Source: an uncultured Bacillota bacterium
GTDB taxonomy: Bacteria > Bacillota > Clostridia > Tissierellales > Tepidimicrobiaceae
DNA length: 18,836 nt
Reading direction: 5' to 3'
Assembly (NCBI GenBank): GCA_937967955.1
Contig: CALBUB010000115.1
Coordinates: 1 to 18,836, forward strand
Part shown: positions 8,104 through 14,851 of the stretch, in pieces
Position numbering within the stretch: position 1 is the stretch's first letter
Layout of the letters: every line of letters starts with the position of its first letter
Position numbers and translations under genes: made by a program
The notes under the pieces: model-generated
Seen by the model: only the letters and a program-made list of their open reading frames with translations
What the model was told of the DNA's origin: nothing
The model's database searches: none

Positions 8104-8143
8104 AAGATTTTTAATAAATACAATAGGATAGCGGGGGATTAAC

Positions 8144-9439
8144 ATGAATTATGAAGAAGCCCTAAGCTACATTCATGATAAAGAAAAATTTGGCTCAAAC
8201 TTAAGATTAGATACAATACGAAAGCTACTTGAGCTATTAGGGAATCCACATATAGGCTTAAAATACATCCATATAGCAGGTACCAATGGTAAAGGTTCAA
8301 CTGCTTCCTATATAGCAACTATGTTAAAAGAGGCCGGCTATAAGGTAGGCCTCTTTACATCTCCATATTTAGAAAGATTTAATGAGAGAATTTCTATAAA
8401 TGGAGTAGATATTCCAGATGAAAGGCTAGCTGAAATTACAAAGAGAATAAAAGATAAGATTGAGATAATGCTTAAAGAAGGATATGCCCATCCCACTACT
8501 TTTGAAATTATTACTTCTATTGGCTTTGTATTTTTTAAAGAAGAAAATGTAGATTATGTTGTACTAGAGGTGGGTCTTGGAGGCAGGTTAGATGCTACCA
8601 ATGTAATAGAGGAAGCCCTTATGTCTGTTATAACCACCATAGATTATGATCATATGGATGTGTTAGGGGATAGTTTGGAAAAGATTGCATACGAAAAAGC
8701 AGGCATTATTAAGAAAAAGGCTTTAGTTTTGTCCTATCCTCAACAAAAAGAGGCAATAGAAGTAATTAAAAAGGTCTGCAAAGAAAAGGAGGCAGAGCTT
8801 ACCATCTGCCCAATGGAAAATGTTAATATAGTTGAACTAAACGAATTTGGGGGTATATTTCATTACCATTTTAATAGTTTCCTACTTAGAAAACTGGAAA
8901 TTAGCCTTATAGGGGAACATCAGGTATACAATGCAGCCTTAGCTGTTACAGCTATTTTGTTATTAAAGGAAAAAGGTTTGGTAAATATTAATGATGAACA
9001 AATAAGGGCCGGACTTAAAAATACAAGGTGGAAGGGAAGATTGGAAGTATTAAGTAGAAAGCCCCTCTTTGTAATAGATGGAGCTCATAATATACAAGGA
9101 ATAAAAACATTAGTTAATAATTTAAAGAGGTTTAAATACAATAGATTAATATTAGGAACGAGCATTTTGAAGGATAAGGACGTTGAAGAGATGATAAAAT
9201 ATTTAGCACCATTGGCTGATGAAATAGTAATAACTGAGGCAAATATATATAGAAGGATGGAAGCAGAAGATTTAGAAAAGGTAATAAACAAGTATAATAA
9301 AAATACCCATGTGGAAAAGGATATAAAAGAGGCTATAGATAAAGCTTATGCTTTAGCCAATGAAGATGACTTAATATTGTTTGTCGGCTCCCTATACTTA
9401 ATTGGCGATGTAAGAAGGCTCCATACTGAAAATTACTAG
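8144..9439 (+). CDS. folC: Bifunctional folylpolyglutamate synthase / dihydrofolate synthase
   Basis: Adds glutamate residues to folates and, in bifunctional members, joins dihydropteroate to glutamate, both driven by ATP. It is a Mur ligase-superfamily enzyme of 431 residues. The P-loop GTNGKGST starts at residue 46, and other FolC hallmarks follow: FTSPYLERFNERI, GLGGRLDATNV, TTIDYDHMDVLGDS with a conserved Asp-His, GEHQVYNAALA, and a DGAHN motif opening the C-terminal domain. ATG 8144 is preceded by GCGGGGGAT. It lies downstream of valS, a frequent order in clostridia and bacilli, and probably shares its T-box transcript. A very stable hairpin begins 9 bases after its stop. Confidence 0.95.
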   Translation: MNYEEALSYIHDKEKFGSNLRLDTIRKLLELLGNPHIGLKYIHIAGTNGKGSTASYIATMLKEAGYKVGLFTSPYLERFNERISINGVDIPDERLAEITKRIKDKIEIMLKEGYAHPTTFEIITSIGFVFFKEENVDYVVLEVGLGGRLDATNVIEEALMSVITTIDYDHMDVLGDSLEKIAYEKAGIIKKKALVLSYPQQKEAIEVIKKVCKEKEAELTICPMENVNIVELNEFGGIFHYHFNSFLLRKLEISLIGEHQVYNAALAVTAILLLKEKGLVNINDEQIRAGLKNTRWKGRLEVLSRKPLFVIDGAHNIQGIKTLVNNLKRFKYNRLILGTSILKDKDVEEMIKYLAPLADEIVITEANIYRRMEAEDLEKVINKYNKNTHVEKDIKEAIDKAYALANEDDLILFVGSLYLIGDVRRLHTENY

Positions 9440-9447
9440 TTATATGT

Positions 9448-9492
9448 AACCCTCCTATGGAATATACATTAAATATATTCTATAGGAGGGTT
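9448..9492 (+). promoter_or_regulatory. Long hairpin enclosing the ribosome binding site of the next gene
   Basis: Bases 9448-9466 pair with 9474-9492 over 19 consecutive positions (18 Watson-Crick plus one G-U) around a 7-base loop. The 3' arm contains AGGAGGG (9484-9490), the ribosome binding site of the ATG at 9497, so folded RNA would hide it. The tail TTATTTAT is U-rich but interrupted, so the structure may also act as a folC terminator. Confidence 0.8.
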
Positions 9493-9496
9493 ATTT

Positions 9497-9706
9497 ATGG
9501 ATAGAATAGATAGATTAACAGATAAACAGCTGCTTGCTTATGCATTGCAGGAAATAGAAAAATTAAACTTATTGTTTAAGCAGAATAATATGGAGCAATA
9601 TAACCTTGCTAAATTTAGGGTAAATCAGCTAATAGCTGAGATAAAAAAGAGGAAACTAACTTTAGAAAAGGATGTATTTATAAAGAGGATATTATTTAAA
9701 GAGTAA
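9497..9706 (+). CDS. Small hypothetical protein, 69 aa, charged helical
   Basis: I do not recognise a family. The product is 69 residues, rich in Leu, Lys, Glu, Asn and Gln, with no hydrophobic segment, signal peptide or cysteine. It reads as two or three amphipathic helices (about 7-31 and 34-55), which suggests a soluble, possibly oligomeric or partner-binding protein. The ATG is supported by AGGAGGG seven bases upstream, a near-perfect site, but that site lies inside a 19-bp hairpin, so translation is probably conditional or depends on RNA unfolding. It sits between folC and the propeller gene on the same strand. Codon use looks like that of its neighbours. Real-gene confidence rests on the strong ribosome binding site and composition. 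Confidence 0.7.
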   Translation: MDRIDRLTDKQLLAYALQEIEKLNLLFKQNNMEQYNLAKFRVNQLIAEIKKRKLTLEKDVFIKRILFKE

Positions 9707-9724
9707 CAGTTTTTATCACCGAAG

Positions 9725-9759
9725 TCCACTTATAAGCATAGATTAACTTATATAGTGGA
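9725..9759 (+). promoter_or_regulatory. Hairpin abutting the ribosome binding site of the propeller gene
   Basis: TCCACTTATAAG (9725-9736) pairs with CTTATATAGTGGA (9747-9759): 12 bp with one bulged base and a 10-base loop. The ribosome binding site GGAGGTGAG starts at 9761, right after the stem, so it is left exposed. There is no T run, so it is unlikely to be a terminator; it may be an RNA-stability or processing element. Confidence 0.5.
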
Positions 9760-9772
9760 TGGAGGTGAGGCT

Positions 9773-10735
9773 TTGAACTATAATAAGACAATAGTTGTAG
9801 CTAATACAAGGGATGATACACTAACCTTTATTGATAATTGGATGGATAAAAAAATAGAAAACTTAAAAATAAAAGATTTGGATAGTTTTAATTCAAAACA
9901 GCTCAGGGGAAATTTTCAAAGTTGTAATATTGGACCATATGATTTAGCAACAGATGGAAAAAACTACTTATACTGCACTAATGTATATGATAATTCAATA
10001 GTAAAGGTTGATTTAAGGACCAGAAAAGTATTAGATATAGCACCAGTAGGTAAATATCCTGCATGTATTAGATATTATAAGAGCAATTTATATATAGTTA
10101 ATAGCGATTCTAATTCAGTGTCAGTTGTAGAAGAAAGTAGTTTTTCATTACTTGAAAACATTCCTGTTGGAGAAAAGCCAATAGATATCCAAGTAGATGA
10201 AAAAAACGACAAATTATATATAGCTAATGGTAATGGTTTTAGTATAGATGTAATAGATTTAAATGGGAAAAGGAAAGAGAGAATAAAGTTGGTGGACAAT
10301 CCAGTTAAGTTGGTAATCGATGATGGAATTATGTATATTTTATCCAATGTAAATAATGGCTTATTAAACAATAGCAATATATATGTAATGGATTTAGAAA
10401 CATATAGTATAAAAACCATGGATAATCTTAAAGGTATATTCAGCAATATGATAAAGATAAATGGAGGGGAAGTAATTTTTATTACAAGTATGGACAATGG
10501 CTATCTATATAGAATGGAGATGAAGGAAAAGAATTTATTAAGTAAAATTTATTTAGGGGGTATGCCTAATAAATTGGAATGGGATGGAGATAATATACTC
10601 TTTATCTCCAATATTTTGACAGATATTATTACTGTATTTGATATTAAGGAAAACAAGCCAATAGATAGTATAAAAGTAGGCAAAGAGCCAAATGGCATAT
10701 TAGTCGTTGATAGAAATTATGTTGTCTCCAACTAA
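9773..10735 (+). CDS. YVTN/YncE-type beta-propeller protein, cytosolic
   Basis: A 320-residue protein made of repeated blades of the YVTN type, visible as LYCTN..NSIVKVDL, LYIVNSDSNSVSVVE, LYIANG and LFISN..TDIITVFDI. Each is followed by a short linker with VGKYP, VGEKP, LGGMP or VGKEP. Such propellers usually mediate binding; no catalytic residues are evident. There is no signal peptide or anchor, although many relatives are exported or surface-bound, so this one should be cytosolic. The start is taken as TTG 9773, behind GGAGGTGAGG; an in-frame GTG at 9755 precedes that site and is rejected. The last 36 bases overlap the convergent DUF4364 gene and no terminator is seen. The role is unknown. 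Confidence 0.82.
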   Translation: MNYNKTIVVANTRDDTLTFIDNWMDKKIENLKIKDLDSFNSKQLRGNFQSCNIGPYDLATDGKNYLYCTNVYDNSIVKVDLRTRKVLDIAPVGKYPACIRYYKSNLYIVNSDSNSVSVVEESSFSLLENIPVGEKPIDIQVDEKNDKLYIANGNGFSIDVIDLNGKRKERIKLVDNPVKLVIDDGIMYILSNVNNGLLNNSNIYVMDLETYSIKTMDNLKGIFSNMIKINGGEVIFITSMDNGYLYRMEMKEKNLLSKIYLGGMPNKLEWDGDNILFISNILTDIITVFDIKENKPIDSIKVGKEPNGILVVDRNYVVSN

Positions 10736-11257
10736 CATATTTAGAAGATTTTTATAAATATACTCAGTATTATTCTTCCAGTTATCACAGATCCCCTTTG
10801 CCTCATTTTCTGAAGGAATGTCTAAATAGATACTTAATATGGTTCGTTTTTTTTCAATAAGCCTTAAATTTACCATGTATTCGTTATTGTCTTTTTTGTA
10901 ATATTCCCCGAATACTTGAGCAGCTTTGTCTTTGGACTTTGTGCCATTTTTAAATTTAGAGGATATTTCTTCTTTGATTTTTTCAGGTATTCTATCTTGG
11001 AAAAAGGATAAGGTAGCTTTACCTTTTTCTAATAATATGTAAACACTCTTATTTTTAACACCATTTTTTTTATAATCTATAAAACCAGCTGACACTAGTT
11101 CAGATAGATATTGTTGGGTTAAAAAATAGTTCATATAGTTATTTTCTAATATAAATTCTGTAATCTCATTGTTTGTAAGGGGTGTATTGGATTCATTTAT
11201 TATATATAATAAGAGCAGTTTGTTTTGAGCTAGCTCTTCTGTATTTTCAAAAAACAT
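10700..11257 (-). CDS. DUF4364 family winged-helix protein
   Basis: A 185-residue protein matching the clostridial DUF4364 family as I remember it: N-terminal MFFENTEELAQNKLLLLYII, then PLTNNEITEFILENNYMNYF and QQYLSELV, which form a winged helix-turn-helix (about 15-80), and an alpha/beta C-terminal part with a YMVNLRL...ILSIYLDIP strand pair. The family is presumed to regulate transcription; targets are unknown. The open frame extends 14 codons further to a TTG at 11297-11299 with no ribosome binding site, whereas the ATG at 11255-11257 has AGAGGTGG five bases upstream and gives the usual family start. The 3' end runs 36 bases into the oppositely oriented propeller gene. It lies downstream of the SASP gene, separated by a terminator. 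A TATAAT on the minus strand about 40 bases upstream (11299-11304) may be its own -10 box. Confidence 0.85.
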   Translation of the reverse strand: MFFENTEELAQNKLLLLYIINESNTPLTNNEITEFILENNYMNYFLTQQYLSELVSAGFIDYKKNGVKNKSVYILLEKGKATLSFFQDRIPEKIKEEISSKFKNGTKSKDKAAQVFGEYYKKDNNEYMVNLRLIEKKRTILSIYLDIPSENEAKGICDNWKNNTEYIYKNLLNMLVGDNIISIND

Positions 11258-11311
11258 ACTGGCCACCTCTTCTAATAATTGTATGATATTTCTATTCAAT
11301 TATAACACATA

Positions 11312-11343
11312 AAAGAAGCAAGTGGAAATCCACTTGCTTCTTT
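11312..11343 (-). terminator. Terminator of the SASP gene
   Basis: A 14-bp perfect stem (11312-11325 with 11330-11343, AAAGAAGCAAGTGG) has a 4-base loop and a T-rich tail on the minus strand, directly behind the SASP stop. Confidence 0.85.
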
Positions 11344-11354
11344 AATTATCTAAA

Positions 11355-11558
11355 TTATTTATTTGCTAGTTGGCTTTGAGCTGTTTCAACTAGCCTTTTT
11401 ACCATGTTGCCGCCTACATAACCATTTACCCTTGATGGTAGTTCTCCTTTATCTATAGTGTTATAGTTAGTGATTCCTAATTCACTTGCAATTTCTAGCT
11501 TCATTTGTTCTAAAGCTTGTTTTGCTTCAGGAACTAGTATTTTATTGTTATTAGCCAT
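11355..11558 (-). CDS. Small acid-soluble spore protein, alpha/beta type
   Basis: A 67-residue DNA-coating protein of the spore core. By family knowledge these proteins bind forespore DNA, push it toward an A-like form, protect it from UV and heat, and are degraded by the Gpr protease at germination to supply amino acids. The Gpr cleavage region is visible as KLEIASELGI (residues 20-29), and the C-terminal DNA-binding helix motif as SRVNGYVGGNMVKRLVE (42-58). It has a strong ribosome binding site, AAGGAGGAG, ahead of ATG 11556-11558. It is a single-gene transcript with its own terminator and a sigma-G-like promoter at 11601-11630, so expression should be confined to the late forespore. Assignment is firm. 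Confidence 0.95.
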   Translation of the reverse strand: MANNNKILVPEAKQALEQMKLEIASELGITNYNTIDKGELPSRVNGYVGGNMVKRLVETAQSQLANK

Positions 11559-11600
11559 TTTTTTCTCCTCCTTACAACAACTTTTTAGTTGCTGCAGTAA

Positions 11601-11630
11601 TAATATAACCTGGCATACAAAAAAGTATTC
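11601..11630 (-). promoter_or_regulatory. Candidate sigma-G promoter of the SASP gene
   Basis: On the minus strand GAATA (-35, 11626-11630) and TATATTA (-10, 11601-11607) are 18 bases apart. The sigma-G consensus is GHATR and CATNHTA; only the leading C of the -10 differs. A small hairpin (CAGCAACT with AGTTGTTG) lies between it and the ribosome binding site. The rest of the divergent region up to the deacetylase gene (11631-11820) holds no clear promoter match. Confidence 0.5.
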
Positions 11631-11835
11631 TGGTAAAAATAACTACAATCTATAATTAATGGTTTTAAAGTTAATAATAAATTAATTATAAGGAAATATT
11701 AAGCATTATTAAAGAATGTTTATGAAACATAATAATATTACTATATAACAATTTTTTAGATAAGTGGCTTAGAACATGTAATATAAAAATTCTTATGGAA
11801 TAAATTATATTAATAGGAGATAAGGGGGAGATATT

Positions 11836-12609
11836 TTGAAAAGTATCTCAGGAAGGCATAATATGCTATATAGAATAGTTATTGTAACTTTTCTAATACT
11901 TATATCTGTACTATATTCAACTATAAAATTTAATAACATTAATATAATGGAAGTCTTCTCCTATAAAAAAGAACTTCCCATATATAGTGTAGAAACTGAA
12001 GACAAAAAAGTTGCCCTTACCTTCGATGCAGCTTGGGGAGATAATTATACACTAGGTATTTTAGATATATTAGATAAACACAATATAAAAGGAACCTTCT
12101 TTTTAGTAGGCTTTTGGGTGGATGAACATCCAGACCATGTTAAGGAGATAGCTAAAAGGGGACATGAAATAGGCAATCATTCAACTAATCATCCATACAT
12201 GAGCCAACTTTCAGATGATGAGATAATAAAGGAGTTGGAAATTACCTCAGATAAAATAGAAGATTTAACTGGTAAAAGACCAACACTGTTTAGGCCACCT
12301 TTTGGAGATTATGACGACAGAGTTATAAACTTGTGTAGGGAAAAAGGCTATTATGTAATCCAATGGGATGTTGATTCCCTAGATTGGAAAGAATTAGGAG
12401 TTCAGCCGGTTGTTGATAGGGTAACTAGGAATGTACGAAATGGCTCTATAGTTTTATTCCATAACAATGCAAAATATATATTAGAATTTCTTCCAGTAAT
12501 TATTGAAAGGCTTAAAGCTGAAGGTTATGAGTTTGTAACAGTTTCAGATTTAATATATAAAGATGATTTCCACATAGATAATACAGGTAGGCAAATACCA
12601 AACAAATGA
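11836..12609 (+). CDS. pdaB: Polysaccharide deacetylase, PdaB-like (sporulation)
   Basis: A carbohydrate esterase family 4 (NodB) enzyme expected to remove acetyl groups from an amino-sugar polymer outside the membrane. It has a short basic start, one membrane segment (about 13-30) and a NodB domain from about 57 to 240. Motif 1 is TFDAAW with Asp64; the usual second Asp is replaced by Ala, as in the PdaB subgroup, where the motif is TFDISW. The zinc histidines are H115 and H119 (HSTNH), RPPFGDY is at 153-159, and WDVDSLDW and LFHNNAKY form the later motifs. PdaB is needed to keep the spore cortex intact in Bacillus. It starts at TTG 11836, five bases after AAGGGGGAG; an internal ATG at residue 10 has no site. 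A MurE-like gene follows after 27 bases, so the two are probably cotranscribed. PdaA- or chitooligosaccharide-type activity is possible but less likely. Confidence 0.85.
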   Translation: MKSISGRHNMLYRIVIVTFLILISVLYSTIKFNNINIMEVFSYKKELPIYSVETEDKKVALTFDAAWGDNYTLGILDILDKHNIKGTFFLVGFWVDEHPDHVKEIAKRGHEIGNHSTNHPYMSQLSDDEIIKELEITSDKIEDLTGKRPTLFRPPFGDYDDRVINLCREKGYYVIQWDVDSLDWKELGVQPVVDRVTRNVRNGSIVLFHNNAKYILEFLPVIIERLKAEGYEFVTVSDLIYKDDFHIDNTGRQIPNK

Positions 12610-12636
12610 TAATCTAAATTTTAAAGGAGTAATATT

Positions 12637-13689
12637 ATGACAAAAAGACTTGTATCCATTGGAGTATTATGCCAAAAAGAAAATAATGGTGCTTATCATA
12701 TAGTTAAAGAAATATTGGCTAACTGTGGCTATAAGTTCCTTTATAACAATGTTACCTTTAGCATATTGACTAATGAAGATGATTTTATATTAATTTTTGA
12801 TTTGACCAAGGGGATTGCAGAAAAGATAAAAGGTTTAAATTTGTGCTTAGATATAATAATCGATTCAGGCCTAAACAAGAAGGACTACTATAATCCCTCT
12901 ATTAGAGCTTTAGTAAAAAAGTCTAAATACTTCATAATGAATATTGATGAAAAGGATTCGGTTAATATTTTAAGTGAAAATATAGAAAGTTTAATATTGA
13001 CTTATGGCCTTAATAAAAAAGCAACAGTTACAGCATCTAGTTTAACTATTGATAGGGACATAAAAACTAATATATGCCTTCAAAGAGAATGTACTACTAT
13101 TAAGGGAAACAAGATAGAGCCTATGGAATTTCCAATAACCATAGATTTAGTAGGTAGAAGTAATTTTTATAATAGTCTAGCAGCCATCGCCTTTGGCCTT
13201 ATTTATGGTATTCCAATAGAAAATATAAAGAGTTCATTACTAAATATTAAAGTTAATTCTAGACTTCTTGAAAAAATATATCATAAGGACTGTATTATAT
13301 TAGCTAATTACTGCAAAGATAGTTCTGATTATAATTTTGTATTTGAAGAAATCCAATATATGAAGCATAATGACCTTTATGTAATAAAGGGAATAGACGA
13401 GGATGAAGAATTTTTTAAAATAAAATCTAATTTAAAAGTTATATTTGATTGGCAAGAAGTATTTAATATAAAAAAATTATTTTTGTTTTTAGATAAAAAA
13501 AACAGTTTGATAACAAGAAATATAGAATCGTTATTATCTAATCAAATATTAGATTATAGTTTTTATACAGAACTGCAGGAATGTGTATTTTCAGCCATAA
13601 ACTCTCTAAATAAGGGAGACATTTTACTTATATTAGGTAAAGATGCTGTAAAAGGAGTTAAAGATATAATATGCCTGCTAAATAAGTAG
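12637..13689 (+). CDS. MurE-like Mur ligase homologue lacking the ATP-binding loop (probable pseudoenzyme)
   Basis: A 350-residue protein that follows the central and C-terminal domains of Mur ligases, closest to MurE, without the UDP-sugar-binding N-terminal domain. Visible landmarks are FIMNIDEKDS (99-108, like the NADD segment), LTYGLNKKATVTAS (121-134, like the ITYG strand), and VGRSNFYNSLAAIAFGLIYGIP (172-193, normally GRFNVYN). A divergent LANYCKDSSDYN (222-233) stands where active enzymes have DYAHTPDS. The P-loop region should read GTNGKTT but here reads CQKENNGAYH (12-21). The DHLDYHG catalytic stretch is replaced by GLNKKDYYNP (78-87). An intact ligase therefore seems excluded. ATG 12637 has AAAGGAG seven bases upstream. 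The open frame, normal codon use and good start argue against a decaying pseudogene. Its place behind the pdaB-like gene suggests a role around spore peptidoglycan, which is inference. Confidence 0.75.
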   Translation: MTKRLVSIGVLCQKENNGAYHIVKEILANCGYKFLYNNVTFSILTNEDDFILIFDLTKGIAEKIKGLNLCLDIIIDSGLNKKDYYNPSIRALVKKSKYFIMNIDEKDSVNILSENIESLILTYGLNKKATVTASSLTIDRDIKTNICLQRECTTIKGNKIEPMEFPITIDLVGRSNFYNSLAAIAFGLIYGIPIENIKSSLLNIKVNSRLLEKIYHKDCIILANYCKDSSDYNFVFEEIQYMKHNDLYVIKGIDEDEEFFKIKSNLKVIFDWQEVFNIKKLFLFLDKKNSLITRNIESLLSNQILDYSFYTELQECVFSAINSLNKGDILLILGKDAVKGVKDIICLLNK

Positions 13690-13860
13690 CTGGCATAAAA
13701 TTATATAGAAAAAACTCTACAGCTTTGATAAAATGTTACCAAACCACAAAAGAGGAAACAACCATAAAAAAATCATTCCGCAATCATAATAGTATAACTA
13801 GCTGAATAAACATAAATATAAATAATAAGATACATAAGGATAAAGGGGGAGATGATTTTA

Positions 13861-14562
13861 TTGACAAACAGCATTTTAGAAACCAATTACGTTAAGATTA
13901 CAGGTAAAATAGTATCACCTATTGAATTTAGCCATAAAATATATGGTGAAGGCTTTTATAACTTCTTTATTGAAGTTCCAAGGCTTAGTGAAACGGTTGA
14001 TGTCTTACCAGTAAGCATATCGGAAAGATTAATCATTAATATGGAACTTAAAGAAGGCACTTATGTTAAAATAATAGGACAGTTAAGATCTTATAACCGA
14101 TATGTAAATGGAGCTAGTAAGCTAATTCTAACTGTATTTGCAAGAGATATTGAATTACTTGAAGATGAAGAAGAGATAAAAGAAAATTTAAAGTCGCCAA
14201 ATGAAATATTTTTAGATGGATATATTTGTAAACCGCCAGTTTATAGGACCACTCCTTTTGGAAGAGAGATTTCAGACTTACTTTTAGCAGTAAATAGAGC
14301 TTATAATAAATCAGATTACATACCATGTATTGCCTGGGGAAGAAATGCTAGGTTTTGCAGCAACATATTAGTAGGGGACCATATAAAAATATGGGGAAGA
14401 ATACAAAGTCGTGAATATCAAAAGAAGTTAGAAAATGGAGAAGTAGAAACAAGAGTGGCTTATGAAGTATCTATTTCAAAATTAGAATATATAGAAAATG
14501 ATAATAATAGGCTAAAAAAATCTAAGGATGAGGCCCAAGAGGAGGCCGTAAGGGAGGTTTAA
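13861..14562 (+). CDS. SSB-like protein with two tandem OB folds
   Basis: A 233-residue protein with two single-stranded-DNA-binding-type OB domains in a row: about 6-98 (NYVKITGKIVSP ... GTYVKIIGQLRSY ... LTVFARDIELLE) and about 111-205 (NEIFLDGYICKPP ... PFGREISDLLLAVNRAY ... IPCIAWGRNARFC ... VGDHIKIWGRIQSREY). The second is the better SSB match. The tail is charged and lacks the DDDLPF tip that replicative SSB uses to recruit partners, so it is probably not the main SSB. The frame has an ATG at 13852, but that overlaps the ribosome binding site GGGGGAG (13845-13851). TTG 13861, nine bases behind it, is preferred. The gene stands alone with its own terminator. Related two-domain proteins are, as I recall, widespread in clostridia without a defined function. 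Confidence 0.75.
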   Translation: MTNSILETNYVKITGKIVSPIEFSHKIYGEGFYNFFIEVPRLSETVDVLPVSISERLIINMELKEGTYVKIIGQLRSYNRYVNGASKLILTVFARDIELLEDEEEIKENLKSPNEIFLDGYICKPPVYRTTPFGREISDLLLAVNRAYNKSDYIPCIAWGRNARFCSNILVGDHIKIWGRIQSREYQKKLENGEVETRVAYEVSISKLEYIENDNNRLKKSKDEAQEEAVREV

Positions 14563-14571
14563 ATTTTATAA

Positions 14572-14612
14572 AATACCTTACCATATGAAAATATGGTAGG
14601 TATTATTTTTTT
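14572..14612 (+). terminator. Terminator of the SSB-like gene
   Basis: AATACCTTACCATAT (14572-14586) pairs with ATATGGTAGGTATT (14591-14604) around a GAAA tetraloop, with one unpaired base, and is followed by ATTTTTTT. Confidence 0.9.
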
Positions 14613-14698
14613 ATATCTTCATCAAATTTATATTTTATGTTATAATCAACACAATAATTATTATTTTAATATTATTAATAAGTGATGGGTGAATCATC

Positions 14699-14821
14699 AT
14701 GAATTTAAAATTAGTAATTATTTTTACACTATTTATAATACTAATAGGCCTTCAGTATACTTTAAATAAAATATTACTAGAATTAAGAGAAATAAAGCAA
14801 ATATTACAAAGAAAACCATAG
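14699..14821 (+). CDS. Single-pass membrane micropeptide, 40 aa
   Basis: A short open frame encodes 40 residues. Residues 4-18 form a hydrophobic stretch (KLVIIFTLFIILIGL), followed by an amphipathic, basic cytoplasmic-type helix (YTLNKILLELREIKQILQRK). The ribosome binding site GATGGGTGA ends six bases before ATG 14699, and a TATAAT at 14641-14646 could be its -10 box. It lies after a terminator and 30 bases ahead of hpt, so it is probably the first gene of that transcript. The layout (membrane helix plus charged helix) resembles many unnamed clostridial micropeptides. I do not recognise a family. It falls below common length cut-offs and is easily left unannotated. Confidence 0.6.
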   Translation: MNLKLVIIFTLFIILIGLQYTLNKILLELREIKQILQRKP

Positions 14822-14851
14822 GATTATACAAGGAAGAAAGGAGAGGTTAAT

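Noticed and set aside
10075..10497. Minus-strand open frame of 140 codons inside the propeller gene
   Set aside because: Its Ile/Leu/Ser-rich composition is typical of the reverse of an AT-rich gene, and the plus-strand gene shows clear YVTN repeats.
11258..11299. TTG start 14 codons upstream in the DUF4364 gene
   Set aside because: It has no ribosome binding site and overlaps a possible -10 box; the internal ATG has AGAGGTGG and the expected family start.
11470..11655. Plus-strand open frame opposite the SASP gene
   Set aside because: It is the reverse of a SASP gene, its ribosome binding site and its promoter; no independent support.
12637..13689. MurE-like gene as an ordinary decaying pseudogene
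   Set aside because: The frame is uninterrupted over 350 codons with a good ribosome binding site and codon use like its neighbours, so a functional non-catalytic protein is the better reading.
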